From the NCBI GenBank assembly GCA_963989385.1, contig OZ022515.1:4000803-4064802 (forward strand): DNA of 64,000 nucleotides. The letters run 5' to 3'. Origin of the DNA: Ctena decussata. Lineage: Eukaryota; Mollusca; Bivalvia; Lucinida; Lucinidae. Both the position numbers and the translations under genes were made by a program. Under the pieces are notes generated by a model, which had not been told where the DNA came from, did not search any database, and saw only the letters and a list, made by a program, of their open reading frames with translations. Shown here piece after piece: positions 23,202 through 34,600 of the stretch. Position 1 is the stretch's first letter. Every line of letters begins with the position of its first letter.

Positions 23202-23654
23202 TTTTTTATCTCATATAAACATATAAATTATCATCAGACTGATACAACCCTACAAAAGCAGATTGACAGACAGATACTAAGACAAACAAATCTCATGAAA
23301 CTGTATTAAAATCGGACCGAAACAACCCACTCCTTAAATGACACAGGCCACAAGGGAAAAAAGGCTGAAACAATACAGGGTCAAAACGGGGACAGTGCAC
23401 CATGCTTACCCCTCAGGCAGATCCTCGGCACTATAGTAGCTGGGGAAGTAAGTGACAGGTGCATTTCGCGATGGGGAGGGTAGCTGCTTCGGATCATGCG
23501 GGATGAAAATACGGGGACTGCACAATCAAGAAACGGCCTGCAGGGATTATTCCTGATATATACCGTATAAACTGTAATAAATGCACCTGCTCTAATAAAC
23601 GCCCCTGCTCTAATAAATGCCCCTTGCCTCTTTTTAGAAAATAATGCTGTATCA

Positions 23655-23722
23655 ACTTTGAGCCGCGACACGACAAAACCAACCAAGGGGCATGTGCGCC
23701 CAGCAAAGACTCAGATCAGCAT
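23655..23722 (+). repeat. Dispersed repeat shared with 54188-54300
   Basis: TTTGAGCCGCGACACGACAA and the following CAGCAAAGACTCAGATCAGC match the copy at 54188. That copy continues into a hairpin which is missing here. Upstream, a short AATAAA.GC.CCTGCTCT phrase is repeated near 23577-23630. Confidence 0.7.
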
Positions 23723-23733
23723 CGTTGAATCTA

Positions 23734-24333
23734 GACAGACTCGACCAGTACGCGGACACCACCAGTACGCGGACACTTTTGTGTTTGACGTCAAATAAAC
23801 TCTAAGATACTTTTTAAATTCAACTGACTGTGACATTTTTTCAAGACGCCATTTCTTTATATTTTTGTCATTTACCGTTACACTTACACAACACAGTTAC
23901 GAATTTGAAGTTGCAGACCAGTATCATGATCGATGCTTCAGTTTGACTGCGCCAAACATGCAAACAGGCAAAGCAAACAGCCATGTGTCAATATGAAATT
24001 AGAACAACCCTTTACGATGTTAATACGTTTTTGTTAACTTAATGTATCAATAATTTAATTAGTATTGCAGCGTATAAATGTCATCTTAGTTTACTCAGAT
24101 TCTAAGGTGTCCGCGTACTGGTATGATAAACCTGTTTGATACAGCAAATAGTATGACCTCAACCGTGTTACGTTGCGCATGCGCAGATAATTTTTTTCAC
24201 GTGTTCCTTTTGTCTATATTTAGCACAAGGATTTTCCTAAATTGCATGCCCATCTTGTAGTCTGGAACACGTTCGGGTCTTAAACATTAGAGAAAACACC
24301 CTTAAAAGTGTCCGCGTACTGGTCGGGTCTGTC
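23734..24333. mobile_element. 600 bp Tc1/mariner-type MITE with TA duplication
   Basis: The terminal inverted repeat begins GACAGACYCGACCAGTACGC and extends to GGACAC. It is flanked on both sides by TA (23732-23733 and 24334-24335), as expected for Tc1/mariner-type insertion. The left terminus has an extra tandem copy of CCAGTACGCGGACAC. A second internal inverted copy lies near 24108. There is no transposase ORF. Confidence 0.78.
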
Positions 24334-24617
24334 TATGTCTAAACGACAGTATTGGCCGCGCAGGTAATGTCTCTTAAAGGTAGAAATCTTCTCAGTAATG
24401 ATCTCACAGTATTTTTGCGTTCGAGGTGCAAGTTACATTTGAGAAGTCTGAGTGATGAAGTCACTCAGAGCATAACAAACTTCCATTCCGTATGTGTCCC
24501 TAAAATCAGTTTTTGAACAGCCCAACAGCATATCACAATCTAGTTCACTTGTTCCACTTAAGTTGAAAATACATGCTTAAGGACCCTGACCTTATGCAAT
24601 GTATTTTTCGAGCAAAC

Positions 24618-24663
24618 ATGGCGGAAACTGTCAACACGCCGGGAGTGGCCTCTCCAAACGAAG
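24618..24663 (+). CDS. Candidate first coding exon (15 codons)
   Basis: An ATG in good context (CAAACATGG) opens 15 codons plus one base (MAETVNTPGVASPNE) and meets a consensus donor GAAG/GTAAAT at 24663/24664. No downstream exon was identified. The 40 bases upstream are nearly the same as those before the minus-strand candidate exon at 28270. This could therefore be a duplicated promoter and first exon, or part of a repeat whose end happens to contain an ATG. Confidence 0.35.
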
Positions 24664-25306
24664 GTAAATTTAAAAGCTTTTATGTCTTATTTAGATAGTC
24701 ATACTCATTAAGGTTTTAAGAAACAAGTTATTTTTCCTATATGTCGTCTTGATTTAACAGATACTGGCTAGATTGTTGCATTTTAGTTTCGAGTTGCATA
24801 AACATGTGCTTTGCTCACCATTTTTATCGACGGCATATTTTATAAAAATCATAAAAACAGCGAACTAAAAATATTGATCAGGTTATTCATTGCATGGTCT
24901 AATAAGATATTCAAGACAAAAATGTTTTCTTTAAATTTGGTCGAAAAGAGATGTTTACTTACGAGAAAACAACATTTTAGTCCACTGTACATAATCAAAA
25001 TGTTCCCCAGCCCTGGTCAGTAATTTCGAGCATGGCCACATTCCATTGAACGGATATTCTTAGTAATAAAGGAGTGATTTTATGATGAAAATTTTGAACG
25101 GGTATTCTGAGCGAGGGCAATTGGAGAGAATGCACATTCTTTTAGCAAAACAATAAGAACATCACTATGCGAAACTATATCGGAAGAAACGTGTTCTATC
25201 CAAACCTGTAAAAAATAAGATAAATTGCTAACCGCAACCCCTGTTGACAACTTCTGTTGTATAAGAATATAACCTGCCAAGCTTTGAGCAAGCCTTCTGC
25301 GTAATA
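24664..25306. other. No further feature
   Basis: Possible intron of the candidate gene at 24618. Short ORFs here have no recognisable domain. Confidence 0.3.
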
Positions 25307-25331
25307 TCTCTCTCTCTCTCTCTCTCTCTTT
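25307..25331. repeat. Short (CT)n tract
   Basis: About twelve CT units. Confidence 0.85.
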
Positions 25332-25379
25332 CGCTCTATGATTATGCATTTGAATTTCTCTATTGAGATAAAAGGTGTG

Positions 25380-25620
25380 AAAATTGGACGTCTTGTTAGT
25401 TATGGTGCCAAAATACCTTCTATATAGACTTTGGTACCGGCTTTTAGACTACCTCATACTTCAATCGCAGTTGCAGTATTTGCACGAGTTGTCTTACCAT
25501 ATATTGTTCAAACAAGTAGACACTCTACAGGATTGGGAAAAATCTCTTCAATACTTTGTTACTTTGTTAATTGTGTAGGACGCGTCAGCTCACTGGTCAG
25601 TCAAAATAACATTTTAGAAT
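25380..25620 (+). pseudogene. Possible broken ORF, unidentified
   Basis: One frame reads as protein-like sequence (KIGRLVSYGAKIPSI, a stop, then LVPAFRLPHTSIAVAVFARV and onward to about 25600) interrupted by a TAG. I do not recognise the family. It may be a decayed element protein or a chance ORF. Confidence 0.2.
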
Positions 25621-25637
25621 ATGTGCTTTGTTATAAT

Positions 25638-25850
25638 CTTGTTTGTTTGTTTGGGTTGAGGCTTTACGTCCCAGTAAACAATTTTACAGTCATGTCGGGA
25701 CATTTTCTTTGGTTGAACCAGTAGCTTACTTTGCAATGAGGGTGAAGTGACTTGCTCAAGGACACAACACCGTCGCCCCTGGTGAGAATCGAACCCGCGA
25801 CCTTGCGATCAAGAGTCCGGCACTCTACCAACTGAGTTAACGGTGCTCCC
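25638..25850 (-). mobile_element. tRNA-derived SINE, family B
   Basis: On the minus strand the head reads GTTAACTCAGTTGGTAGAGT (A box) and GGTCGCGGGTTCGATTCTCA (B box). It is followed by GTGTCCTTGAGCAAGTCACT, which resembles the conserved central domain of V-type SINEs, and ends in an AAACAAACAAACAAG tail. The domain and tail show it is a SINE and not a tRNA gene. A fragment of its tail region recurs near 60581-60640. Confidence 0.75.
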
Positions 25851-26448
25851 TTGTTATATAATCTGGGCTATTGTGAAAACTGAATGAGTATGGAGGCATT
25901 AATGTAATGGTCTCGATTTTCGTGGTCTAGTTAAAGGGAAGCGCACACAAACATCGACAGGCACTTCAAAATAAAGGTCTTGGAGAGCTGAACATTTTGC
26001 AACAATTTTCATGAAAATCGGTAGGGCATTTTAAGAGATATGGCCTTCTGAACATTCAAAATGGTTACCTATGGCGGCCGCCATTTTGAAAGCATGGTCA
26101 CGTGACCAAATTCGGAAAATGCTTATTTACAGTAGTAGGTCGATTTTCCACTCAAGTTAGGTAAATTTTGATTATATTTAATACAAAGATCAAATATTTT
26201 CCATTTACTGGCGACTTTTTGCACCAGAACGGTAGTTATTTTATATTTTTAATTGTGAGTTTATGACGTCATTTACTCACAGCCTCGTTCTGAACTCAGA
26301 CGATCAAAATATTATAACTTCTGTAACTTTCTTATAACCTGGTCGATTTTCATGAAATTTGTTGCAAGTTGTTCAGCTCTCATAGGACTTGATTATACAG
26401 AGAATGTAGATGTTTGTGTATATTTTCCTTTAACACTTTAAAAATTGC
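25851..26448. other. No gene supported
   Basis: Contains short phrases common in dispersed bivalve repeats (GGCGGCCGCCATTTTG near 26074, TTTTCATGAAA twice) but no element boundary could be set. Confidence 0.3.
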
Positions 26449-26937
26449 AGTTGTTGCCGGTTACTAGAAATACCGGAATACACTTAATTACCGAAATATA
26501 CCAGAATATACCGGAATATACCAAAATACACTTTCTCTCTTTCTTTCTATGCATACCGTCCTCGGTAAACATTATTATTTACCGAAATACACTTTATTTT
26601 TTACCAAAATACATTCAATTTATACCAGAATAATTCTAATATTATCCAAAATATCATTTAGCAATTGCTGAGTGTAAATACTGGCAAGTGAATGACCCAT
26701 ACAAAAACCCATACCAGCTTGCAATCTGTAAAGTCATACCTATCCAAGACCTATACATTGGTTTATTTATAGTCACTACCAGTCCAAAAATAGCCACTGC
26801 TGATATGGAAATGGTGCCTATTTATCTATTCTTGCTATATGAAAGTTTATTTTGATAACAATAAACTCTAATTTAGTGAATTTCGGTATATTCCGGTAAA
26901 AAGGAGTATTCCGGTAATTCTAGTGACCCGTTGTGGC
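26449..26937. mobile_element. ~490 bp MITE rich in ACCGGAATA motifs
   Basis: The left end (GGTTACTAGAAATACCGGAA) is matched at the right by the reverse complement of GGTCACTAGAATTACCGGAA. Similarity extends for about 45 bases. The left arm is followed by multiple ATACC.GAATATACC repeats. No target duplication could be confirmed. Confidence 0.65.
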
Positions 26938-27118
26938 CATATTTCTTGAAAGCATTATATAAGACGCTTCGAATATGGTACACTAAATCGAAAAAATGGA
27001 AAGGTCTGCGCTTATATAGGAATTTGTGTCAAAACCGTGGTGGGTTTAGGGCATGCAGGACTTGGTCAAACGCGATTTGTTTGGTAGTATTTTGAAATTA
27101 TTGTTGTAACAACAAGGG

Positions 27119-27674
27119 GTACAACGTAGGATGGTTTTAGTGGCCAATTTTTTGTATTTTTGAAATCAAACTTTTATGCTTTGTTGTTGCTATGAGTGAC
27201 TTAGTGCACGATGTGGAGGCTATACATGGCCTTTGTCAACTGCTTTCAGCATCAGAGAATCTTTTCTGCAGTTTGCAGTTTCACGGACATCACTCGTCTT
27301 TCAGAAAAAATGCCAGATGATGTAGCAATTTAGGAAGGTGAAATATAGGCTCCACATCGTGCATTTGGTTGAATGTAGCAAAATTTCATTTTATTTTAGG
27401 GGACACAAGTCTCCACTGACAATTGCTTTAAAGGACATTTGGGGTGATTTTTAGGGGACAAATATTTAACATTTTACAGAAAAATACCAACTTTTAGTGG
27501 ATATCTATGTGTCTCTTGAAAGGAAATTTAGGGGACATTTGAAGTAATGAGGGTCAAAATCTCGCTTTTTATCGAGGGACAAGGACAACCCTATGTAGCA
27601 ACAACAAAGAAAAAAACAATAATTTCAAAAATACGAAAAACCAAAAAGACCACCAAAACCACCCCTCGTTGTAC
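27119..27674. mobile_element. TIR element with a nested palindrome
   Basis: GTACAACGTAGGATGGTTTT, TTTGTATTTTTGAAATCAA and CTTTGTTGTTGC on the left (to ~27188) recur inverted at 27598-27674. This gives arms of about 75-80 bp. Inside, GTGCACGATGTGGAGGCTAT (near 27203) and ATAGGCTCCACATCGTGCA (near 27345) form a second inverted pair, suggesting a nested insertion of about 160 bp. There is no ORF. Confidence 0.65.
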
Positions 27675-28222
27675 GTCTTGAAAAACACCATTCAATTGAA
27701 TCTGTAAACGTCATTTTTTTTAGAATTTGCAATGCTTTAACCCGTACTTTATGTCTACATTTTAGCCGGAATACCCGTACAGTATTTGACTCAGAATACC
27801 CGCTCAATGCAAATTATGCGCTCGAAATACCCGTCCAGTACTGCTCGAAAAAAATGAGCTGTTTTGCATCCGGTTTTGGAACTTTAAGTATGTGTACAGT
27901 GAACAAAATCAGTGATTTTTTTTTTCAAATCTTCTACAAGGTATCATTTACTTCTTTTTCCTTTTAATAAGTAAAATCAAATAAACGTTTATTGACAAAG
28001 AATACGTGCAAGATTTAACTTTTGAAGACGTTTCTTTGCTCTTTCAAGATGACCAAGTAAATGCAGAATATGTGAGCAGAGCCACGCGATCACCTTTCTG
28101 GGTTAATTATGTTGCACATACCAGTCGACTGAACGACAATTGCATGCACTTACAAGGTCTAGACACAGACTGAGCTTAAAATGCATTTTACTTGGTCCTG
28201 CGTGAGAATAAACGCAACTTAC
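27675..28222. other. No gene supported
   Basis: Unassigned AT-rich sequence. It could be intron downstream of the candidate exon at 28223-28270. Confidence 0.3.
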
Positions 28223-28270
28223 ATCGGTAGAATCTCCAGTGTCATCATCTGTTATCCTCGCGTCGGCCAT
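28223..28270 (-). CDS. Candidate first coding exon (16 codons)
   Basis: On the minus strand an ATG in strong context (CAAAATGG) opens MADARITDDDTGDSTD and runs into a consensus donor (CGAT/GTAAGT) at 28223/28222. The acidic N-terminus gives no family assignment. The upstream 45 bases match those preceding the plus-strand candidate at 24618. No second exon was identified. Confidence 0.4.
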
Positions 28271-28301
28271 TTTGTTTGCCTGAAAAATACATTGCATAAG
28301 G

Positions 28302-28692
28302 TCAGGGTCCTATAGCGTGAATATGTGTCCTCATTCTCTCCCTTTCATTGAAGTATTGTTCACAGTAGAGAAGATAATGCTCTACAGTCTCTGCTTCACC
28401 ACATGTACAAAGGTTACTGTCTGAATTTCCTATTTTATGCTGATAGTTTTTCAATTTATTGTAGCCTAACCTGAACTTGGCAATATTTTTGTAGGACTTT
28501 GTATTTAGTATATCAATTTTAGACTTATCTGTGACCCTAGGTTTATACTTGAACAATGATCTCCCTAATTCTGATGATTCCCACTGTCTCTGCCATTGTG
28601 AGAGACCTAACTTGATTGTAGCTTGTTTAATATCGGCCATAGTGACTCTGTGGCTCTCAGCTTTCATGGTTGCTGCTTCGGAGGGAGGAAGC
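28302..28692 (-). pseudogene. Non-LTR retrotransposon ORF2 C-terminal fragment
   Basis: About 120 residues remain. The end carries LCTCGEAETVEHYLLYCEQY, a CxC-x7-H-x4-C cluster followed by basic residues. This is the C-terminal zinc-binding tail found after the RNase H or RT part of many Jockey/CR1-type ORF2 proteins. The preceding segment (KYKPRVTDKSKIDI and LGYNKLKNYQHKIG) fits the same region. No RT catalytic motifs are present. The upstream side is cut off where the 28692 duplication begins, and the ORF ends at a TGA at 28302-28304. That stop lies inside the 45 bp segment shared with 24578-24622. It is a relic and not a working gene. Confidence 0.65.
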
Positions 28693-29490
28693 TGCTGATT
28701 TACAGTGCTGTTGGCCTATTCGGCGCACTTAAAGAATCGTTAGCTGTGTAAATAAGAACAGTACTAAAAAATAAACGACAGATATTGTGTTTATAAAGTA
28801 CAATAATCAACCTTTATTTCATCTCCAATCCACCATCTGGTATTGATCACAATATGAAAAGAAACTCAAAACTCATGTACCATAGTGCACGAGGGACCCC
28901 GTTTTTGTCGGCCAATTCGACGCAGCTTATAAAAATGTCTTATTCCAGACATAAATAATGGGCTAATTTTTGAAACAGACTATACTCGTGACATCACTCC
29001 GCGGGCTGCAGAAGGAGCTTGTGGAAAGTTTCAACAAGTATTTGCTTTAGCAGTGTTAAATCATGATCCTTTGGCCTTTGGACATTAGCTGAGTGAGTTA
29101 TTTTATAATTCACTTCTTTACTATGTGCATTTATGCAAGGCATGCAAAGAGTGAAAATTACTATTTACAAATTACAAGTGCTGATGAAGTGTGTTGACCT
29201 ACATTCAATGTGTACTCAGAGCCACTGTGTTTGTAAACAAAGATTGCGAAATACGGTGTGTATTCAACATAAGCCGAGCTGCAAGTAACATTTGCAAATA
29301 TCTGCATAAAACCAAGTGCAACTAACCCCTCTGGACAGAAATGATCTTCTTTACCGCATATAAAAATCTCCGCTTGAAGGACTGCTTGTATAACAGTCGA
29401 CAAAATTATCAACACGTGTTTAACGGTAAATTACGTTACATAACGTGCGCCGATGCGCCGAATAGGCCGACACGACAGTAAGTCTGCGCT
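28692..29490. mobile_element. ~790 bp TIR element at the left of duplication copy 1
   Basis: The left end contains TTGGCCTATTCGGCGCA, and the right end has the inverted match GCGCCGAATAGGCCGACACG followed by ACAGTAAGTC. The arms pair over about 28 bases with mismatches. No transposase is encoded. The same element is present at 55009-55812. Confidence 0.65.
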
Positions 29491-29500
29491 GCGCGCACAA

Positions 29501-29637
29501 CAGGGATAAAGACTAATGATTATGCCAAAATTCAGAATTTAACATTAGGGGTATGGGCATTTTCTTCCAAATTTCAGGGGCCCAGGCCAAAGTTTAGGGG
29601 CTTTGGGCAACTGGGTCCCTGTTAGTCTTTATCCCTG
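29501..29637. mobile_element. 137 bp MITE with 16 bp perfect TIRs
   Basis: CAGGGATAAAGACTAA at the left and TTAGTCTTTATCCCTG at the right are perfect inverses. CACAA flanks both sides (29496-29500 and 29638-29642), giving a 5 bp target duplication. It also occurs at 55824-55960 in the second composite copy. Confidence 0.85.
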
Positions 29638-29713
29638 CACAACCACTTTGTTGGTTTTCTCTACATGTTCCTGGTAAGGCCAGTTTCTTAAAATTTGTTT
29701 CTTTTATGCTGAG

Positions 29714-29795
29714 CTGGGCTGGGTAGTGCAGTCAGTAGGGCATGTGACTTATAAGCCAGAGGTCCTGGGTTTGATACCCATTTCGGCCACTCACT
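29714..29795 (+). repeat. tRNA-like SINE head (copy 1)
   Basis: GGTAGTGCAGTCAGTAGGG (A-box region) and CTGGGTTTGATACCCAT (B-box arm) are spaced as in a tRNA, and the acceptor arms GGCTGGG/TTCGGCC nearly pair. It lies inside a duplicated repeat and continues into a SINE-like body. The matching copy is at 56533-56612. Confidence 0.65.
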
Positions 29796-31337
29796 TTCAT
29801 TTCTCCATCTGCTGATTCAAGAAGGGCAGTTATCAGTTACTGGTGAAAGAGGAGCACTTAGTAATGGTTAACGGCTTAGGAGGTCTAAGCTTGCCTAGGA
29901 ATAGTGATGTTAGGTTAACTGACCGTCCCGACATGACCATAGCTGTTTACCGTGGACATGAAGCACTAAATCAGTCGAAAAATCCCCCCACCCCCCACTA
30001 CTACAAAACCAAAACAAAAATATTCAGATTTGGATTCTTTGTCCAAATTCACCTGCTCAAAATTAGGTTTGTAGGGTTTGTGCTAAATAGAAATTATTCT
30101 TCACACAATCAAATGTTGAGTGTATCATATGCTATACATCTGTTTACATGGTGGCTGTTAGAGATTTCACCTCTTTTTAGCAGTCAAGCATAATGTTTAA
30201 GTCTGAGTATAAGATAATAATGCATCTGTTAAACAGATAATGTCAATCAGAAGCATAAAAGAATGACAATATGTTACTTATATGTGTTTTGAAGTGCACC
30301 CTTTTTACCAAGGCCCATGGAGTCTTCAGTTGGGGGATTTGCCATCTCCTCTGATGGCAATTTTTCTACACTGTAGAGTGAGTCAGACAAGTACCAACTC
30401 TTTGAGTGAAGCATATCCCAGTTAACCCAGTTTACCTAGTGTAAGTAAGTGGTAAGGTGCTTTAGACCTTGGATCATAGACTCACAGATCAGTCGAGTCT
30501 CACTGGACCGTAGATTTTGTCTCTATTTAAATGGCACTTCCATGTTCAAACGATAACCCTGAGTTGATCTTGGCCTTTTTACAGATAACTCATAAGTCAG
30601 ACGTGTGCTTCCTAATGCTTCTGAAAAGTTTGCAATTTAATGAGATATCTTTGAATTTGTTGAAACCTTTGGTATAAAAGTTTGTATGTTCAGTCAAATA
30701 TATGGCTACATGTAGTTTATTGAGTAACAGAGGTCAGTATCAGTTTTTTTATCAAGGTCACTCATATTTCACCAGCTTCGAATTTTCCTGGTAACCAATA
30801 TGGCTGTCATGCACATATCGTTAAAAAGCTTCCGCAATCAAATGACCCATGACACTGAAACTTGGTACATGTACACAGCATTTGAAATTAATATACTCTC
30901 GTATTTGTTCAAATGGTGACCCTAGGTTGACCTTTGACCTTTTGACCTAGGTGAGCTATTCAGGTGTTTTTGATACATGTTACATGAACATTCATTTGCA
31001 TGTACTGTAAAATTGAATTACTGAAAAATCATTTTTCATTTTTTACATTTTAGGAGATTTTAACTGCAATCCGGCAGAACTGATAGGGAGACAAGTCGCA
31101 GCCTAAAAAGACTTAGATATTTGTATTGGCTGGTTCATACACATTGGTGTTTGTCTGTGATTAACTCAGCAATCATCAATTCTGTATATTATTTTGAGCT
31201 TGCCATATAAGATTTCAACGACTTCGACAAAGTCACCAAGAAGAAAAAATGAAAATGCTACATACTGGTTTGAGGTATCCGGTGTTAAGGAAGCCTTAGA
31301 TATAAAGCTTTAATAGGAAGGTATGTACAATTAGTTT

Positions 31338-31533
31338 TTATGTCTTCCCCCGAAGGGGTAGGAGACATATTGTTTTTGCCCTGGTCATCTGTCTGTCTGT
31401 CCATCCATCTGTCACAAATCGTGTCCGCTCAATAACTCTGTAACCGATTGAGATAATTTCACGAAATTAGTACAAATATAAAGCATCATCAGACGACGTG
31501 CAGAGAGCAAGAACCGTAACTCCACCTACATAA
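31338..31533 (+). repeat. Dispersed repeat fragment
   Basis: Begins TATGTCTTCCCCCGAAGGGG, containing a short palindrome, and continues with GTCTGTCTGTCCATCCATC. It is cut at its right side by the hairpin end of the next element. Confidence 0.5.
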
Positions 31534-31535
31534 TT

Positions 31536-31569
31536 AGCTCACCTGAGCACGAAGTGCTCAGGGTGAGCT
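31536..31569 (-). repeat. Terminal hairpin of the satellite 2 element
   Basis: A 14-15 bp stem with a CGAAG loop and one bulge, next to CTAA read on the minus strand. Confidence 0.8.
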
Positions 31570-31639
31570 TTTGGGATACCCTGATGTCCGTCGTCCGTCG
31601 TACATGTGTCCGTCCGGACGTCAGGACGTCCGTCAACTT

Positions 31640-34600
31640 TTGCTTCTGTACACTCTAGAGGGCACAGTTCTGATCCAATCTTCATGAAACTTTGTCAAAA
31701 GTTTATCTCCATAAAATCTAGACCAAGTTCGAAACGGGGTCATGTTTGGTCAAAAACCAGGTCACTAGGTCAAATAATTGAAAAACCTTGTGTACGCTCT
31801 AGAGGTCACAGTATTGATCCAATCTTCATGAAACTTTGTCAGAATGTTTAGCCTGACAATATCCAGATCAAATTCGAAACTGGGTCATGTCGGGTCTAAA
31901 ACTAGGTCACTAGGTCAAATATTAGAAAAAAATTGTGTACGCTCTAGAGGTCACAGTTTTGATCCAATCTTCATGAAACTTTGTCAGAATGTTTATACTC
32001 ACAATATCCAGGCCAAGTTCGAAACTGGTTCATGTCAGGTCAAAAACTAGGTCACTAGGTCAAATATTAGAAAAACCCTGAGTAAGCTCTAGAGGTCACA
32101 CTTTTGATCCAATCTTCATAAAACTTTGTCAAAATGTTTATCCTCACAATATCCAGGCCAAGTTCGAAACTGGGTCATGTCGGGTGAAAAACTAGGTCGC
32201 TTGGTCAAATATTAGATAAACCTTGTGTAAGCTCTAGAGGTCACAGTTTTGATCCAATCTTCATGAAACTTTGTCAGAATGTTTATTCTTGTAATATCCA
32301 GGAAATTTTCGAAACTGGGTGAGCTTTTGGGATACTCTGATGTCCGTCGTCCGTCGTACACGTGTCCGTCCGGACGTCAGGACGTCCGTCAACTTTTGCT
32401 TCTGTACACTTTAGAGGGTACAGTTCTGATCCAATCTTCATGAAACTTTGTCAAAATTTTATCACCATAAAATGTGGACCAAGTTCGAAACGGGGTCATG
32501 TCGGATCAAAAACTAGGTCTTTAGGTCAAATATTAGAAAAATCTTGTGTATGCTCTAGAGGTCACATTTTTGATCCAATCTTCATGAAACGTTTTCAGAA
32601 TCTTTATCCTCACAATATCCAGGACAAGTTCGAAAGGGGGTCATGTCTGGTCAAAAACAAGGGCACTAGGTCAAATATTAGAAAAACCTTGTGTATGCTC
32701 TTGAGGTTACAGTTTTGATCTAATCTTCATGAAACTTTGTCAGAATGTTTATCCTTACAATATCCGGACCAAGTTCGATTCTGGTTTATGTCGGGTAAAC
32801 TTTTTGCTTCTCTACACTCTAGAGGGCACAGTTCTGATCCAATCTTCATTAAACTTTGTCAAAAGTTTATCTCTATAAAATCTAGACCAAGTTCGAAACG
32901 CGGTCATGTCGGGTCAAAAACTAGGTCACTAGGTCAAATATTAGAAAAATCTTGTGTATGCTCTAGAGGTCACATTTTTGATCCAATCTTCATGAAACGT
33001 TTTCAGAATCTTTATCCTCACAATATCCAGCGAAGTTCGAAAGGGGGTCATGTCGGGTCAAAAACAAGGGCACTAGGTCAAATATTAGAAAAACCTTGTG
33101 TACGCTCTTGAGGTCACAGTTTTGATCTAATCTTCATGGAATTTGTCAGAATGTTCATCCTTACAATATCCGGACCAAGTTTGATTCTGGTTTATGTCGG
33201 GTAAAAAACTAGGTCATTAGGTCAAATATTAGAAAAACTTAGTGTACCCTCTAGAGGTCACAGTTTTGATCGTATCTTCATAAAAACTTTGTCAGAGTGT
33301 TATCCTCAAAATATCCAGGCCAAATTTGAAACTGGGTCATGTCGGGTCAAAAACTAGGTCACTAGGTCAAATATTAGAAAAAACATTCTGTACGCTCTAG
33401 AGGTCACAGTTTTGATCCAACATTTTTGAAATTTTGTCAGAATGTGTTTTCCTCACAATATCCAGGCCAAGTGAGAAACTGGGTCATGTCAAATCAAAAA
33501 CTAGATCACTAGGTGAAATATTAGAAAAAAATTGTGTACGCTCTGGAGGTCGCAGTTTTGATCCAATCTTCATGAAACTTTGTCAGAATGTGTATCCTTA
33601 CAATATCCAGGACATGTTTGAAAGTAGGTCATGTCGGGTCAAAAACTAGGTCACTAGGTCAAATATTAGAAAAACATTGTGTACGCTCTAGAGGTCACAG
33701 TTTTGATCCAATATTCATGAAACTTTGTCAGCATGTTTATCCGCACAATATCCAGGACGAGTTTGAAACTGGGTAATGCCGGGTCAAAAACTAGGTCACT
33801 AGGTCAAATATTAGAAAAACCTTGTGTACGCTCTAGAGGTCACAGTTTAGATCCAATCTTTATGAATCTTTGTCAGAATGTTTATTCTTGTAATATCCAG
33901 GAAATGTTCGAAACTGGGTGAGCTTTTGAGATACCCTGAAGTCCGTCGTCCGTCATACACGTGTCCGTCCGGACGTCAGGACGTCCGTCAACTTTTGCTT
34001 CTGTACACTTTGGAGGGCACAGTTCTGATCCAATCTTCATGAAACTTTGTCAAAATTTTATCTCCATAAAATGTGGACCAAGTTCGAAACGGGGTCATGT
34101 CGGGTCAAAAACTAGGTCTTTAGGTCAAATGTTAAAAAAAATCTTGTGTATGCTCTAGAGGTCAAACTTTTGATCCAATCTTCATGAAACTTTGTCAGAA
34201 TGTTTATCCTTACAATATCCGGACCAAGTTCGATTCTGGTTTATGTCGGGTAAAAATTTTTGCTTCTCTACACTCTAGAGGGCACAGTTCTGATCCAATC
34301 TTCATTAAACTTTGTCAAAAGTTTATCTCCATAAAATCTAGACCAAGTCCGAAACGGGGTCATGTCGGGTCAAAAACTAGGTCACTAGGTCAAATATTAG
34401 AAAAATCTTGTGTATGCTCTAGAGGTCACACTTTTGATCCAATCTTCATGAAACGTTTTCAGAATCTTTATCCTCACAATATCCAGGACAAGTCCGAAAC
34501 TGGGTCATGTCGGGTCAAAAACAAGGGCACTAGGTCAAATATTAGAAAAACCTTGTGTACGCTCTTGAGGTCACAGTTTTGATCTAATCTTCATGGAACT

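Larger units (their letters stand above)
28692..31270 (+). repeat. ~2.6 kb composite repeat, copy 1
   Basis: This block recurs in the same orientation at 55009-58107 with high similarity throughout. It contains a TIR element, a 137 bp MITE, a tRNA-like SINE head and about 1.4 kb of unclassified sequence ending CACCAAGAAGAAAA (to ~31246). A further 16 bp, AATGCTACATACTGGT (~31255-31270), is also found near 59749. No long ORF is present. ORFs of up to 116 codons are not maintained between copies. Confidence 0.85.

Noticed and set aside
23381..23686. 101-codon minus-strand ORF with AFIRAG repeats
   Set aside because: The repeats reflect short direct DNA duplications (CTCTAATAAA.GC). The rest shows no domain, and an overlapping ORF in another frame is equally long.
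25770..25850. Functional tRNA gene on the minus strand
   Set aside because: The tRNA-like part is followed by a SINE central domain and an AAAC-type tail.
29174..29215. Second hammerhead (CTGATGAAG) in composite copy 1
   Set aside because: No GAAA at the required distance and no pairing for stems I or II. The same applies to CTGATGA words at 51640, 58408 and 62645.
29843..30193. 116-codon ORF in composite copy 1
   Set aside because: It is not preserved in copy 2, where indels break it, and it overlaps SINE-derived sequence.
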